The notes beneath the pieces were generated by a model, which saw only the letters and a program-made list of their open reading frames with translations, had not been told where the DNA came from and ran no database searches. From the NCBI GenBank assembly GCA_045591485.1, contig JAZNSV010000219.1, positions 1 to 38,723 of the forward strand: DNA of 38,723 nucleotides, given 5' to 3'. Origin of the DNA: Colimorpha sp045591485. Lineage in GTDB: Bacteria > Bacteroidota > Bacteroidia > Bacteroidales > P3. The position numbers and the translations under genes are program-made. Positions 13,280 through 21,582 of this stretch are shown here, piece after piece (positions within the stretch are counted from its first letter, which is position 1; each line of letters begins with the position of its first letter).

Positions 13280-14179
13280 TTATACCGAGACCTCGCCTTT
13301 AATGTGCGGCCAGGGGTTGTAGTTTTCAAGCGTGAAGTCTTCGTACTGGAAGCCGAAGATATCTTTCACCTCGGGATTGATGCGCATGGTGGGCAGCGGG
13401 CGCGGCTCGCGCGTGAGCTGTAGGTGCACTTGGTCGAGGTGGTTCTTGTAGATGTGTGCGTCGCCGAAGGTGTGGACAAACTCGCCCGGCTCCAAGCCGC
13501 ACACCTGCGCCATCATCATGGTCAGCAGGGCGTAGCTCGCTATGTTGAACGGCACGCCGAGGAATATGTCGGCGCTCCGCTGGTAGAGCTGGCAACTGAG
13601 GCGCCCCTTCGGGGCTTGGGGGTGGCTGAGTGGCTGAGTGGCTGAGTGGCTGAGTGGTGCGGAGTCCACTTTGTCACTCAGCGGCTCTGTCACCTTGTCA
13701 CTCGCGGAGCCAGGCTCCACGTAGAACTGGAACAGGCAGTGGCATGGCGGCAGGGCCATCTCTTCGATCTCGGCGGGGTTCCAGGCCGTCACCATGAGGC
13801 GGCGGCTGTAGGGGTTGGTCTTTATCTGCTCCACCACGTTGGCAATCTGGTCTATGGTGCCGCCGCGGCCGTCGGGCCACGAGCGCCACTGCGAGCCGTA
13901 GACCGGCCCCAGGTTGCCCTCGGCGTCGGCCCACTCGTCCCATATCGAGACGCCGTGGTCCTTGAGGTACTTGATGTTAGTGTCGCCACGCAGAAACCAC
14001 AGCAGTTCGTAGATGATGGAGCGCAGGTGCAGCTTCTTGGTGGTCAGCACTGGAAAACCCTGGCCGAGGTCGAAGCGCATCTGGTAGCCGAAAACGCCAA
14101 CGGTGCCTGTACCGGTGCGGTCCAGACGCTCGGTGCCGTGGTCGAGCACGTGTTGCAGCAGGTCGAGATATTGTTTCAT
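13280..14179 (-). CDS. thyA: Thymidylate synthase with a 35-residue repeat-derived insertion
   Basis: The 299-residue enzyme methylates dUMP to dTMP using methylenetetrahydrofolate. Catalytic Cys146 lies in MALPPCHCLFQFY, at the same number as in E. coli ThyA. Other motifs: RTGTGTVGVFGYQMRFDL, LLWFLRGDTNI, GPVYGSQWRSW, RRLMVTAWNP, LSCQLYQRSADIFLGVPF, FNIASYALL, HLQLTREPRPLP. The protein is 35 residues longer than the 264-residue E. coli enzyme, and the excess sits at about 158-192, between FYVEPG and GRLSCQLYQRS, where families have a tight turn. The insert includes LSHSATQPLSHP, encoded by 8-base DNA repeats. The downstream active-site Arg and Asn motifs are intact, so activity is expected. 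No folA is adjacent. It leads the manC, MNT, HEPN, asnS cluster. Confidence 0.95.
   Translation of the reverse strand: MKQYLDLLQHVLDHGTERLDRTGTGTVGVFGYQMRFDLGQGFPVLTTKKLHLRSIIYELLWFLRGDTNIKYLKDHGVSIWDEWADAEGNLGPVYGSQWRSWPDGRGGTIDQIANVVEQIKTNPYSRRLMVTAWNPAEIEEMALPPCHCLFQFYVEPGSASDKVTEPLSDKVDSAPLSHSATQPLSHPQAPKGRLSCQLYQRSADIFLGVPFNIASYALLTMMMAQVCGLEPGEFVHTFGDAHIYKNHLDQVHLQLTREPRPLPTMRINPEVKDIFGFQYEDFTLENYNPWPHIKGEVSV
13622..13653. repeat. Octamer tandem repeat inside thyA
   Basis: Four perfect copies of GTGGCTGA (8 bases each). The whole inserted block, about 13604-13708, also holds TTGTCACTC twice. Because 8 is not divisible by 3, three copies read in three frames before the peptide repeats. 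Confidence 0.85.
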
Positions 14180-14270
14180 AACTAATCACCTTAACGCGGC
14201 ATGTCGAAAAATGTTGTATGCATACAAGAAATATTTTTTACATTGTGCACCGGTCATCCATGGCTCCTCT

Positions 14271-14330
14271 TCTGCCGTTGTACGATACATGTACGATACA
14301 TATATCGTACATGTATCGTACAACGGCAGA
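14271..14330. repeat. 60-base near-perfect palindrome between divergent thyA and T9SS gene
   Basis: The left arm (14271-14300) and right arm (14301-14330) are reverse complements except for one position. Each arm contains two 10-11 base units, GTACGATACAT at 14280-14290 and 14291-14301 on the left and their complements on the right, plus a 9-base outer arm TCTGCCGTT/AACGGCAGA. There is no T run on either side. The rest of 14180-14545 is non-coding: the thyA upstream side, this palindrome and the promoter and leader of the next gene. Confidence 0.8.
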
Positions 14331-14382
14331 ATGGGTGCAGTCAGAGTGCTGGTTTTGAGGTGTTTGCAAAACGGGGTGTTTT

Positions 14383-14416
14383 TTTGTTTAAAATTATGAA
14401 AAAAGTTGTATATTTG
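14383..14416 (+). promoter_or_regulatory. Candidate promoter for the 1705-residue T9SS cargo gene
   Basis: TTTG at 14383-14386 and TATATTTG at 14409-14416, spaced 22 bases, slightly longer than the usual 19. Predicted leader is about 120 bases to the ATG at 14546. Confidence 0.5.
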
Positions 14417-14545
14417 TGGTCGTGTAATATGGTGCGGCTGCAGAATGTAACTGTGCTGAGTGTCATGTGTTTGGCTGCGGTGGCAACATAGAGCGCCAAT
14501 AATAAAATACAAGAAATGCATATAAACGCATATAGGAGACGGGCT

Positions 14546-17500
14546 ATGAAAAGACTGGTTTCGTTTTTGGTGGCGGTTCTGATGGCTGCCGGCGGGCTTT
14601 GGGCGCAATGCAATCCGTTGCAGTTGCCGTATATTGAAGATTTTTCGCAAGATTTGTATTCCCTCGGTCTGCCGTCGTGCTGGCTGCATGCCACACCCGA
14701 CAGCATCGGGCAATGGACCGATATGCCCACGGTGGTGCCTGTTGCCGGCTACGGCGACGGGATGCAGCTGCGCATCAAGGCATCGACCTCCGAATTCGAC
14801 TATGGCGTGGCCATGCCGCCGGTCGACTCGACGGCGGGTTTCGTCGACCTTTCGTTCTGGGCCGCTTCGTTTGCCGACAGCTCGTCGCCGCAGGCCACGC
14901 TGACCGTGGCCCTGATGGCCGACGGCAACAGCCTGGCGCCCGGCGTGGAGGTGGCTCCGGCAACGCTGCCCGCCGAGGGGCGCTCCCGCCACTACATCTG
15001 CCGCCTGGCTATACCCGACAGCGGCCTCTGGCGCCCACGGTTCGAGGTGACCGCGGGCCTGGGCTGCTATGTGGACCGCGTGCTGCTTGCATCGGGCTCC
15101 GCATGCACCGGCGGCCCCGTGCAGCTGCCCTACTTCGCAACGTTTCTGCAAAGCCATGCAGACCGCCTGCCGGGGTGCTGGTCGGGCTGGCCTGTCTTAG
15201 GCCAAGGCTTTGGCGACATGCCGGCGGTGGTGGCCACCGAGGGCTACGACGACCCGTGGCACCTGCGCATAGCCGCCTCGGAGGCCGGCGCCTGCAACGG
15301 CGTGGCCATGCCGCCGGTCGACTCGGCTGTCGGCTTTGTCGAGCTCTCGTTCCTGGCCGCCTCGTGGCCCGGCTGCGACAGCATGCCCGTCACCCTGGCC
15401 GTTGGCCTGACGGCCGATGCCGACACCCTGGGAATGAACGAGGTGCAGGGCTATGCCTCCCTGCCTACCGACGGGCGGTATCGCAGCTACAGCTTTCACA
15501 TGGCATTGCCCGACAGCGGCATGTGGCGCCCAACGTTAGAGGTTGTGGACGGAAGCGGCTGCTTCGTGGCCCGACCCATGGTGTTCGAGGGTGCTTCGTG
15601 CCAGCAGCCGCAGGGCTTGGTCCTCGACTGGGTCGACAGCAGCTCGGCCCACATCGTGTGGCAGCAGGCTGCCGACAGCTGCCTGTGGCTGGTGCGTGTG
15701 GGAAGCGACGTCTTTATTGAACAGGACAGCGCAGACCTGCTGTTGACAGGCCTCGAAACCGACGCCAACATACATGTCGAGGTGCGGGCTTTGTGCCGCG
15801 CCGGCGACACCACCGATGCCGCAGTGCTCGATTTCCGCACCCGGTGCGGCATGCAGCAGATGCCGCTCTACGAAGACTTCAACGCCTGCTTCGACGGCGA
15901 CGACCCGCATTGCTGGATTGTGGCCGGACGCACAAACGGCAACCAGAGTTATACGCTTGTCACCGCGCCCGAGGTCGATGCCGAATATGTGATGTCTATG
16001 GCCGACGGCGGCACGCCCATCGGCCTGATTTCGCCCGTCATGGCGCCCACCGCCGACCGCATGCACGTCATGTTCCGCCTCATGTTTTCAGGCCCCGGCA
16101 CCTTCGAGGCAGGCCTCATGCGCCATCCCGACAGCGCCTTTGTGCCGGTGCTGACCATAGAAAACACCAGCCTCGATGTGGCGGGCCATCAGCCGTGGTT
16201 CGACTACGAGTTCTACACCGACACCGTGGCTTCGGTCGGCCTCGACGAGCCCTACTACGTGGCTTTCTTCTGGAACGGCGACAGCCCTGTGCATATCGAC
16301 GACATCGCCTTGCTGCCCAGCGGCCCCTGCCATGCGCCCACGGCGGCGCATATAGACACCATCTATGCTGACACCGTGGTGCTGGTGTGGGAAGACTTCA
16401 GTGACACTCCGGCAGGCTACGAGGTGCGCTACGGCGCGCTGCCAGCTTTTGCCGATGCTGACAACTCGCTCATGACCTTCAACGCCGAGCTGGCCATAGG
16501 CGGCCTCGACGCTTCGACCGAATACCACTTCTGGCTCCGCGCACTCTGCCCCGACGACTCGGCCCGCTGGCTCTACGTGGGCTCGGGCAGTACCGAATGC
16601 GGTCCGGTCGGCCTGCCCTATGAGCAGCGCTTCTCCGACAGCGACCTCGACACCGTCAGGTGCTGGCTGTCCGACGCTGCCGTATCGGAGTCGCGCCTTT
16701 GGCACTGCATGAACGGCCAGCTCTATATGCATGTGTCGGGCGGCGATTCGATGCTCGTGGCCACCCCGCTGATGCTTGCCCCGGCCAACGAGCTGCGCAT
16801 AGTGTTCGGCGTCGGCGTCATGGATGGCAACATGATGGAGGTGGGTCTGGCCGACGACACGCTGGGCAATTTCGTGCCGCTCTACACGGTATATGCCGGC
16901 GAAGGCCACCAGACCCACGGCTTCTACACCGACCAGCTGCAGCTGTCGGACACGATGCGCATTGCTTTCAGGCTGATAGCCCCCTTTGGCGGCGCCAGCC
17001 AGGTCTTCATAGACGACCTCGTGGTTCGCCGTCAGCGCTGCCACGACCCCGAGGGGCTGTGGGTCGACTCGTTGTCGGCTGACATGGCCGTTCTGCACAT
17101 AGGCGACCCTGCGGGGACGGGCTTCTACCGCGTATGCGCCGAGCACGACGGCACCACCGACACCCTGTTCCTTGCCGACAGCGTGGCCACCCTCACAGGC
17201 CTCATCCCGGGCACCACCTACCATGTCGATGTGGTGGCCGTGTGCCCCGACGGCTCCATGTCGCAGCCCGTAGGCACCACCTTCCGCACCCGCTGCCCCT
17301 ACATTGCACATACCGACCTGCCCTACGAGCAGAACTTCGACCAGATGGCCGTCGGCAGCGTAAACCCCGACGTGCCGTGCTGGACGATAATGCATTTCAA
17401 TTCGCGCCACTACCTGCGCCAAGCCGAGACCGACAACTCGACGGCCATCTCGATAGATGTTGAGCATCAGTGGAGCAGAACCTACCTTTCGCTGCCGGGG

Positions 17501-19663
17501 GTCGACGTGGTCAACGACCTGCTGCTGCGCTTTGCGGCCGTCAACGCCCTCGGCGGCATAGCCATGATCGAGGTGGGCGTCATGAGCGAGCCCGACGACG
17601 ACCTGACCTTCTTCCCGGTAGATACCGTCTATTGCCCGGCCACGGGGTTGTGGCACAATTACGAGGTGCTGCTCTCTTCCTACGAAGGCAGCGAGCACTG
17701 GCCCGCACTGCGCGTCACATCGACCATGTCCACCGAGGTGCGCATCGACGATGTGTGGCTCGGCTTGGTGCCCCCGTGTTCGGGTGCCATCAGCAACGTC
17801 ACGGTGTCTGACGTGTGGAGCTACAGCGCCAATATAGAGTGGAATGTCGACCTGGCCTACAACCAGGGCGCCGCCTATACCATACACGTAGAAACCGAAG
17901 ACGGGCAGCCCGCCGGCGACTTCTTTGTAGACACTACGGCCTACAACATCTGCAACCTCGACGAGCTCACCTCATACCGCGTGTGGGTAGAGATGTTCTG
18001 TGGCGGCGATGTGCAAGCGGTCTCCGACTACGTGAGCTTCACCACCCGATGCGACAACGCGCAGACCATTGAGCATTCGTCGTTCTCGCATCTGGTGTTG
18101 CCTTTCATGAACTCGCAGCTGCCCTGCAACGCCCAGAAGCGCTTCTCGGCCACACAGCAGCTCTTTGTAGCCGACGAGTTCGGCAACCTGCCGTCGACCA
18201 TCACGGGCCTCGATTTCCGCTATTGCAACGAGGCGGTTCCATTCGAAGTGGAGGAATGCTCGATATTCCTTTCGCCCTGCTATGCCGACACGCTCAGCCA
18301 GTGGCAGACCGCCGGGCAGCAGCTGGTCTACAGCGGCCCGCTGCTGTTTGAGGGCAACGACTGGAACACCGTGTATTTCTCGGCGCCCTACGAATACGAC
18401 GGCGTGGCCAACCTGCTGGTCACCGTGGTGGCCAACGGCAAGCCCGTGGCAGACGGCATCACTTTCGGAGGCTACAACACCGGACGCCAGGTGTCGCTGT
18501 TCTACAGCTCGAACACAGTGCCGTTTGCCGACACGATGGAGGTGATAGCGAGCTATAGGCGCTCCGACATCCACTTCCACATCTGCCCGGGCGAGGTGCC
18601 TTCCTGTGCGTCGCCTGTGCTCGACGAGGTGGTGGCTTCGTCCGACTATATACGCATGGTCTACGACGCCGACGGCGATATGTGCCAGATGAGCATCAGC
18701 CAAGGCTGGATATGGAACGGCGACGTGCAAACGGCAGACAACAGCGGCGACTTCACATTCGAAAACCTCGACCCCCTGACCAACTATATCGTGGGTGTGC
18801 GCCGCGTCTGTCCGGGCATGACGTCGAACTGGGCCACGCGCGTTGTCAGGACAACCCAGATTGTGTGCGACCTGCCTACCGACCTGGCCGCCATAGAGGT
18901 GGGCTACGACGACGCCGTGGTGGCCTTTGACGCCAACGGCGCCGATCGCTGGCAGCTGCACCTCTTCAACTTCCGCATCGACACCGTCATCGACCTGACC
19001 GACACGCTTTGCCATCTGACAGGCCTTGTGCCCGACGTGACCTACCACGTGGCCGTGCGTTCGCTCTGCGGGCTGAACTACAGCCTGCGGTCCGAGTGGT
19101 CGGACACGCTCGATTTCGCCACAGCCTACTGTATGCCTGTGGCGTCGGCAAGCGTGGCTGCCGACGGTGCGACGTCGGCAGTGGTCAGGTGGAACCCACC
19201 GGCATCGGACGGCGTGGCCAGCTACCGCGTTGAATACGGACTGCGCGAATTTGTGCGCGGCGAGGCCATAGCAGCCTACAACACCACCGACACCATGCTC
19301 CGCATCGAAGGCCTCGAGCCGGGCATTATGTACGACTTCTATGTGGCTGCCGTTTGCGACGACGGTTCGCGGTCGGTGTGGGTCTTTGCCGGAGGTGTGC
19401 CGCCGGTAGGCATCGACGTCAGCGCGCAGCAGAGCGAGCTGCGCATGGTGCTGAGTCCCAATCCGGCCAGCGGCAGCGTCGGCGTGTCGACCGACGGACC
19501 GGCCGACCTGACGCTCTACGACCTCGAAGGCCGCACGCTGATGCACACCGTCACGAGCGGCGGCATGCAGACCTTGGATATCAGCCATCTGTCGCAGGGC
19601 ACCTATTTTGTGCGCGCCACAACACCGCAAGGCAGCACCGTTGGCAAACTCATAGTGCGCTGA
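14546..19663 (+). CDS. Large T9SS-secreted multidomain protein (anchor-J-like and Fn3-like modules)
   Basis: The 1705-residue protein starts MKRLVSFLVAVLMAAGGLWAQ, a Sec signal; the ATG at 14516 would precede it with arginine-rich residues and is rejected. Five beta-rich modules open with LPY-like and CW motifs (about 22-186, 187-350, 432-593, 684-830, 915-1076), as in choice-of-anchor-J or cleaved-adhesin domains, often ending in FIDDLVV or RIDDVWL. A sixth, different beta module covers about 1167-1351. Fn3-like domains lie at about 351-431, 594-683, 831-914, 1077-1166, 1352-1440, 1441-1528 and 1529-1626; most boundaries carry a Cys (FRTRC). The last 75 residues (MVLSPNPASGSVGVS ... LTLYDLEGRTLM ... 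YFVRATT ... GKLIVR) are a type A T9SS sorting domain. Expected on the cell surface or released. No protease motif seen, so adhesin or structural role is inferred. Confidence 0.85.
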   Translation: MKRLVSFLVAVLMAAGGLWAQCNPLQLPYIEDFSQDLYSLGLPSCWLHATPDSIGQWTDMPTVVPVAGYGDGMQLRIKASTSEFDYGVAMPPVDSTAGFVDLSFWAASFADSSSPQATLTVALMADGNSLAPGVEVAPATLPAEGRSRHYICRLAIPDSGLWRPRFEVTAGLGCYVDRVLLASGSACTGGPVQLPYFATFLQSHADRLPGCWSGWPVLGQGFGDMPAVVATEGYDDPWHLRIAASEAGACNGVAMPPVDSAVGFVELSFLAASWPGCDSMPVTLAVGLTADADTLGMNEVQGYASLPTDGRYRSYSFHMALPDSGMWRPTLEVVDGSGCFVARPMVFEGASCQQPQGLVLDWVDSSSAHIVWQQAADSCLWLVRVGSDVFIEQDSADLLLTGLETDANIHVEVRALCRAGDTTDAAVLDFRTRCGMQQMPLYEDFNACFDGDDPHCWIVAGRTNGNQSYTLVTAPEVDAEYVMSMADGGTPIGLISPVMAPTADRMHVMFRLMFSGPGTFEAGLMRHPDSAFVPVLTIENTSLDVAGHQPWFDYEFYTDTVASVGLDEPYYVAFFWNGDSPVHIDDIALLPSGPCHAPTAAHIDTIYADTVVLVWEDFSDTPAGYEVRYGALPAFADADNSLMTFNAELAIGGLDASTEYHFWLRALCPDDSARWLYVGSGSTECGPVGLPYEQRFSDSDLDTVRCWLSDAAVSESRLWHCMNGQLYMHVSGGDSMLVATPLMLAPANELRIVFGVGVMDGNMMEVGLADDTLGNFVPLYTVYAGEGHQTHGFYTDQLQLSDTMRIAFRLIAPFGGASQVFIDDLVVRRQRCHDPEGLWVDSLSADMAVLHIGDPAGTGFYRVCAEHDGTTDTLFLADSVATLTGLIPGTTYHVDVVAVCPDGSMSQPVGTTFRTRCPYIAHTDLPYEQNFDQMAVGSVNPDVPCWTIMHFNSRHYLRQAETDNSTAISIDVEHQWSRTYLSLPGVDVVNDLLLRFAAVNALGGIAMIEVGVMSEPDDDLTFFPVDTVYCPATGLWHNYEVLLSSYEGSEHWPALRVTSTMSTEVRIDDVWLGLVPPCSGAISNVTVSDVWSYSANIEWNVDLAYNQGAAYTIHVETEDGQPAGDFFVDTTAYNICNLDELTSYRVWVEMFCGGDVQAVSDYVSFTTRCDNAQTIEHSSFSHLVLPFMNSQLPCNAQKRFSATQQLFVADEFGNLPSTITGLDFRYCNEAVPFEVEECSIFLSPCYADTLSQWQTAGQQLVYSGPLLFEGNDWNTVYFSAPYEYDGVANLLVTVVANGKPVADGITFGGYNTGRQVSLFYSSNTVPFADTMEVIASYRRSDIHFHICPGEVPSCASPVLDEVVASSDYIRMVYDADGDMCQMSISQGWIWNGDVQTADNSGDFTFENLDPLTNYIVGVRRVCPGMTSNWATRVVRTTQIVCDLPTDLAAIEVGYDDAVVAFDANGADRWQLHLFNFRIDTVIDLTDTLCHLTGLVPDVTYHVAVRSLCGLNYSLRSEWSDTLDFATAYCMPVASASVAADGATSAVVRWNPPASDGVASYRVEYGLREFVRGEAIAAYNTTDTMLRIEGLEPGIMYDFYVAAVCDDGSRSVWVFAGGVPPVGIDVSAQQSELRMVLSPNPASGSVGVSTDGPADLTLYDLEGRTLMHTVTSGGMQTLDISHLSQGTYFVRATTPQGSTVGKLIVR

Positions 19664-19677
19664 CCGCCGCAGGCGAA

Positions 19678-19713
19678 AAAAAACTTAACAAAAAACTTAA
19701 CAAAAAACTTAAT
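19678..19713. repeat. Three 12-base tandem repeats upstream of the phosphate transporter gene
   Basis: AAAAAACTTAAC, AAAAAACTTAAC, AAAAAACTTAAT directly abut one another and sit where the -33 region of the following promoter would lie. Confidence 0.75.
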
Positions 19714-19735
19714 ATCGGATGCTGCGCAAAGTGAG

Positions 19736-19743
19736 TATCTTTG
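19736..19743 (+). promoter_or_regulatory. Candidate -7 element for the Na/Pi cotransporter gene
   Basis: TATCTTTG matches TAnnTTTG; no TTTG at -33, where the 12-base repeats end instead. Leader about 20 bases, with a purine-rich AAAAAGAGAAG ahead of the ATG at 19771. Confidence 0.5.
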
Positions 19744-19770
19744 CAATTTTAAAAAGAGAAGTGAAATGCC

Positions 19771-21510
19771 ATGGAAGTAACTGATATTCTTTTTATTATT
19801 CTGAATTTGGCTGGCGCGTTGGCGATATTTCTTTTCGCCATGAAGCTGATGAGCGAGGGTTTGCAGAAGATTGCCGGTTCTAAAATGAGGGCTGTGCTGA
19901 GCCGTTTCACCGATAAGCCGCTCAGCGGCATATTGACGGGTACGGCAGTGACGGCGGCCATACAGAGCTCGTCGGCCACGACGGTGATGGTGGTGAGTTT
20001 CGTCAACGCCGGTCTGCTGTCGCTCGCCGGTGCGGTGGCGGTTATCATGGGCGCCAATATCGGCACCACGGTGACGGCATGGATTATCACACTCTTCGGC
20101 CTCGGCGAGAGCGCCGGTGGTTTCAGCCTGCCCATGTTGCTGGCAACGGTGAGCCTCTTCTTCATCTTCTCGCGCAAGGACCGCATGAAGTCTATAGGCC
20201 AGTCGGTCATCGGCCTGGCGTTGCTGCTCATCGGCATGGAACTGCTCCAGTCTGCCATGCCCAACCTCGAAGAGTATCCCTCTTTCCTGCATGCCTTGGG
20301 TACCATGAGCGGCTACGGCTTTTGGTCTATCCTGCTCTTTATAGCCATCGGTGCGGCGCTTACATGCCTGGTGCAGGCCTCGGCTGCCATGATGGCCATC
20401 ACTTTGGTGATGTGCTACAACGGCTGGATCGGCTTCGATGTGGCTGTGGCGCTGGTGATGGGTCAGAATATAGGCACCACCATCACGGCCAACCTGGCCG
20501 CCATGGTGGCCAACACCGCCGGCAAGAAAGCCGCCCGCGCCCATCTGGTGTTCAACGTGGTGGGTGTGCTGGTCACTCTGGTGGTCTTCTCGCCGCTGAT
20601 GCGCTTCATTGCCCACATCACCGAGGCGATGACCGGATGCAGCCCCTATGTGCCGTCTACCGATGCAGGCTACAACCCCGAGTCCGTCCCCATGGCCATA
20701 TCGTTGTTCCACACGGTGTTCAATGTCGGCAACACCATTATACTTGCATTCTTCATTCCCCAGATACTTAAGATTGTGGACTGGATGGTGAAGACCAAAC
20801 AGGATGAGCCGAACGAGGACGAGTTCCGCCTGACTTATATCGAGGGCAACTGGCTGAGCACCGCCGAGCTCAACCTGCAGAGTGCCAAGAGCGAGATAGC
20901 GGAATTCTCGAAACGCGTGTTGCGCATGTACACGTTCCTTCCCGGGCTGCGCACCGCCGAGAGCGACGAGGAATTCGATGCCGTGATGGCGCGTATCGCC
21001 AAATACGAGGATATCACCGACCACATGGAGATGGAGATTTCGAAGTTCCTCACCAAGGTGGGCTCGGGCGACGTTTCTGAGCATGCCTCGCAGCGTATCA
21101 GCTCTATGCTGCGCATCATAGACAACCTCGAATCTATAGGCGACACCGTGTACCAGATAGCCATGACGCGGCAGAACAAACGCGAGGATGCTGTGCACTT
21201 CGACGCTGGCCTCAACGCCAATCTGGCCCACATGAGCGAACTGGTGCAGAAAGCCCTCGACGTGATGGACCGCAACCTGGCCGACTACGACCACATAGAC
21301 CTCGACGCTGCCTATGCCGCCGAGCATGAAATCAATGCCTTCCGCGACCGCCTGCGTGCGCAGCACCTCGATGCCCTGAAACTCGGAGTCTACGACTACG
21401 CCATCGGCAACGCCTACAGCAGCCTCTATGCCCTCTACGAAAAGCTTGGCGACTATGTAATCAATGTAAGCGAGGCCATCGACGGCAGCCGCAAACACAA
21501 CGACGATTGA
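19771..21510 (+). CDS. Na/phosphate cotransporter with C-terminal PhoU-like domain
   Basis: The 579-residue membrane protein belongs to the Na/Pi cotransporter (NptA/PNaS) family. The N-terminal half has the duplicated transport motif: AAIQSSSATTVMVVSFVNAG and IMGANIGTTVTAWI (about 63-104), then LVQASAAMMAITLVM and VMGQNIGTTITANLAAM in the second repeat. Several hydrophobic helices separate them. After about residue 345 the protein is soluble and helical (AELNLQSAKSEIAEFSKRVL, ITDHMEMEISKFLTKV, RISSMLRIIDNLESIGDTVY), typical of a PhoU-like domain. It would import phosphate with sodium across the inner membrane, with the PhoU part probably regulatory. It follows the T9SS cargo gene but has its own promoter, and is convergent with the surface operon at a shared terminator. 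Confidence 0.92.
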   Translation: MEVTDILFIILNLAGALAIFLFAMKLMSEGLQKIAGSKMRAVLSRFTDKPLSGILTGTAVTAAIQSSSATTVMVVSFVNAGLLSLAGAVAVIMGANIGTTVTAWIITLFGLGESAGGFSLPMLLATVSLFFIFSRKDRMKSIGQSVIGLALLLIGMELLQSAMPNLEEYPSFLHALGTMSGYGFWSILLFIAIGAALTCLVQASAAMMAITLVMCYNGWIGFDVAVALVMGQNIGTTITANLAAMVANTAGKKAARAHLVFNVVGVLVTLVVFSPLMRFIAHITEAMTGCSPYVPSTDAGYNPESVPMAISLFHTVFNVGNTIILAFFIPQILKIVDWMVKTKQDEPNEDEFRLTYIEGNWLSTAELNLQSAKSEIAEFSKRVLRMYTFLPGLRTAESDEEFDAVMARIAKYEDITDHMEMEISKFLTKVGSGDVSEHASQRISSMLRIIDNLESIGDTVYQIAMTRQNKREDAVHFDAGLNANLAHMSELVQKALDVMDRNLADYDHIDLDAAYAAEHEINAFRDRLRAQHLDALKLGVYDYAIGNAYSSLYALYEKLGDYVINVSEAIDGSRKHNDD

Positions 21511-21530
21511 ATCCCAACCATAAAAAAACA

Positions 21531-21570
21531 ATAAGCCCGCAGACACTGGTGCCTGCGGGCTTATCGTTTT
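21531..21570. terminator. Bidirectional terminator between convergent genes
   Basis: ATAAGCCCGCAG (21531-21542) and CTGCGGGCTTAT (21553-21564) form a 12-pair stem with a 10-base loop. TTTT follows on the plus strand, and the A run at 21522-21528 gives a U tract on the minus strand, so it can stop both the transporter and the surface-operon transcripts. Confidence 0.85.
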
Positions 21571-21582
21571 CTCCTCACGCGG

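Noticed and set aside
13604..13708. Intein or separate domain in ThyA
   Set aside because: Only 35 residues, with no intein splice-junction motifs; the segment is explained by octamer DNA repeats.
14516..14546. Earlier ATG of the 1705-residue gene at 14516
   Set aside because: It adds ten residues, rich in Arg, before a textbook signal peptide that starts at the ATG at 14546.
16088..17887. 599-codon minus-strand frame opposite the 1705-residue gene
   Set aside because: Shadow of a high-GC coding strand; the plus-strand protein has a signal peptide, ordered modules and a T9SS domain. The same applies to 17972-19630 and 19603-21546.
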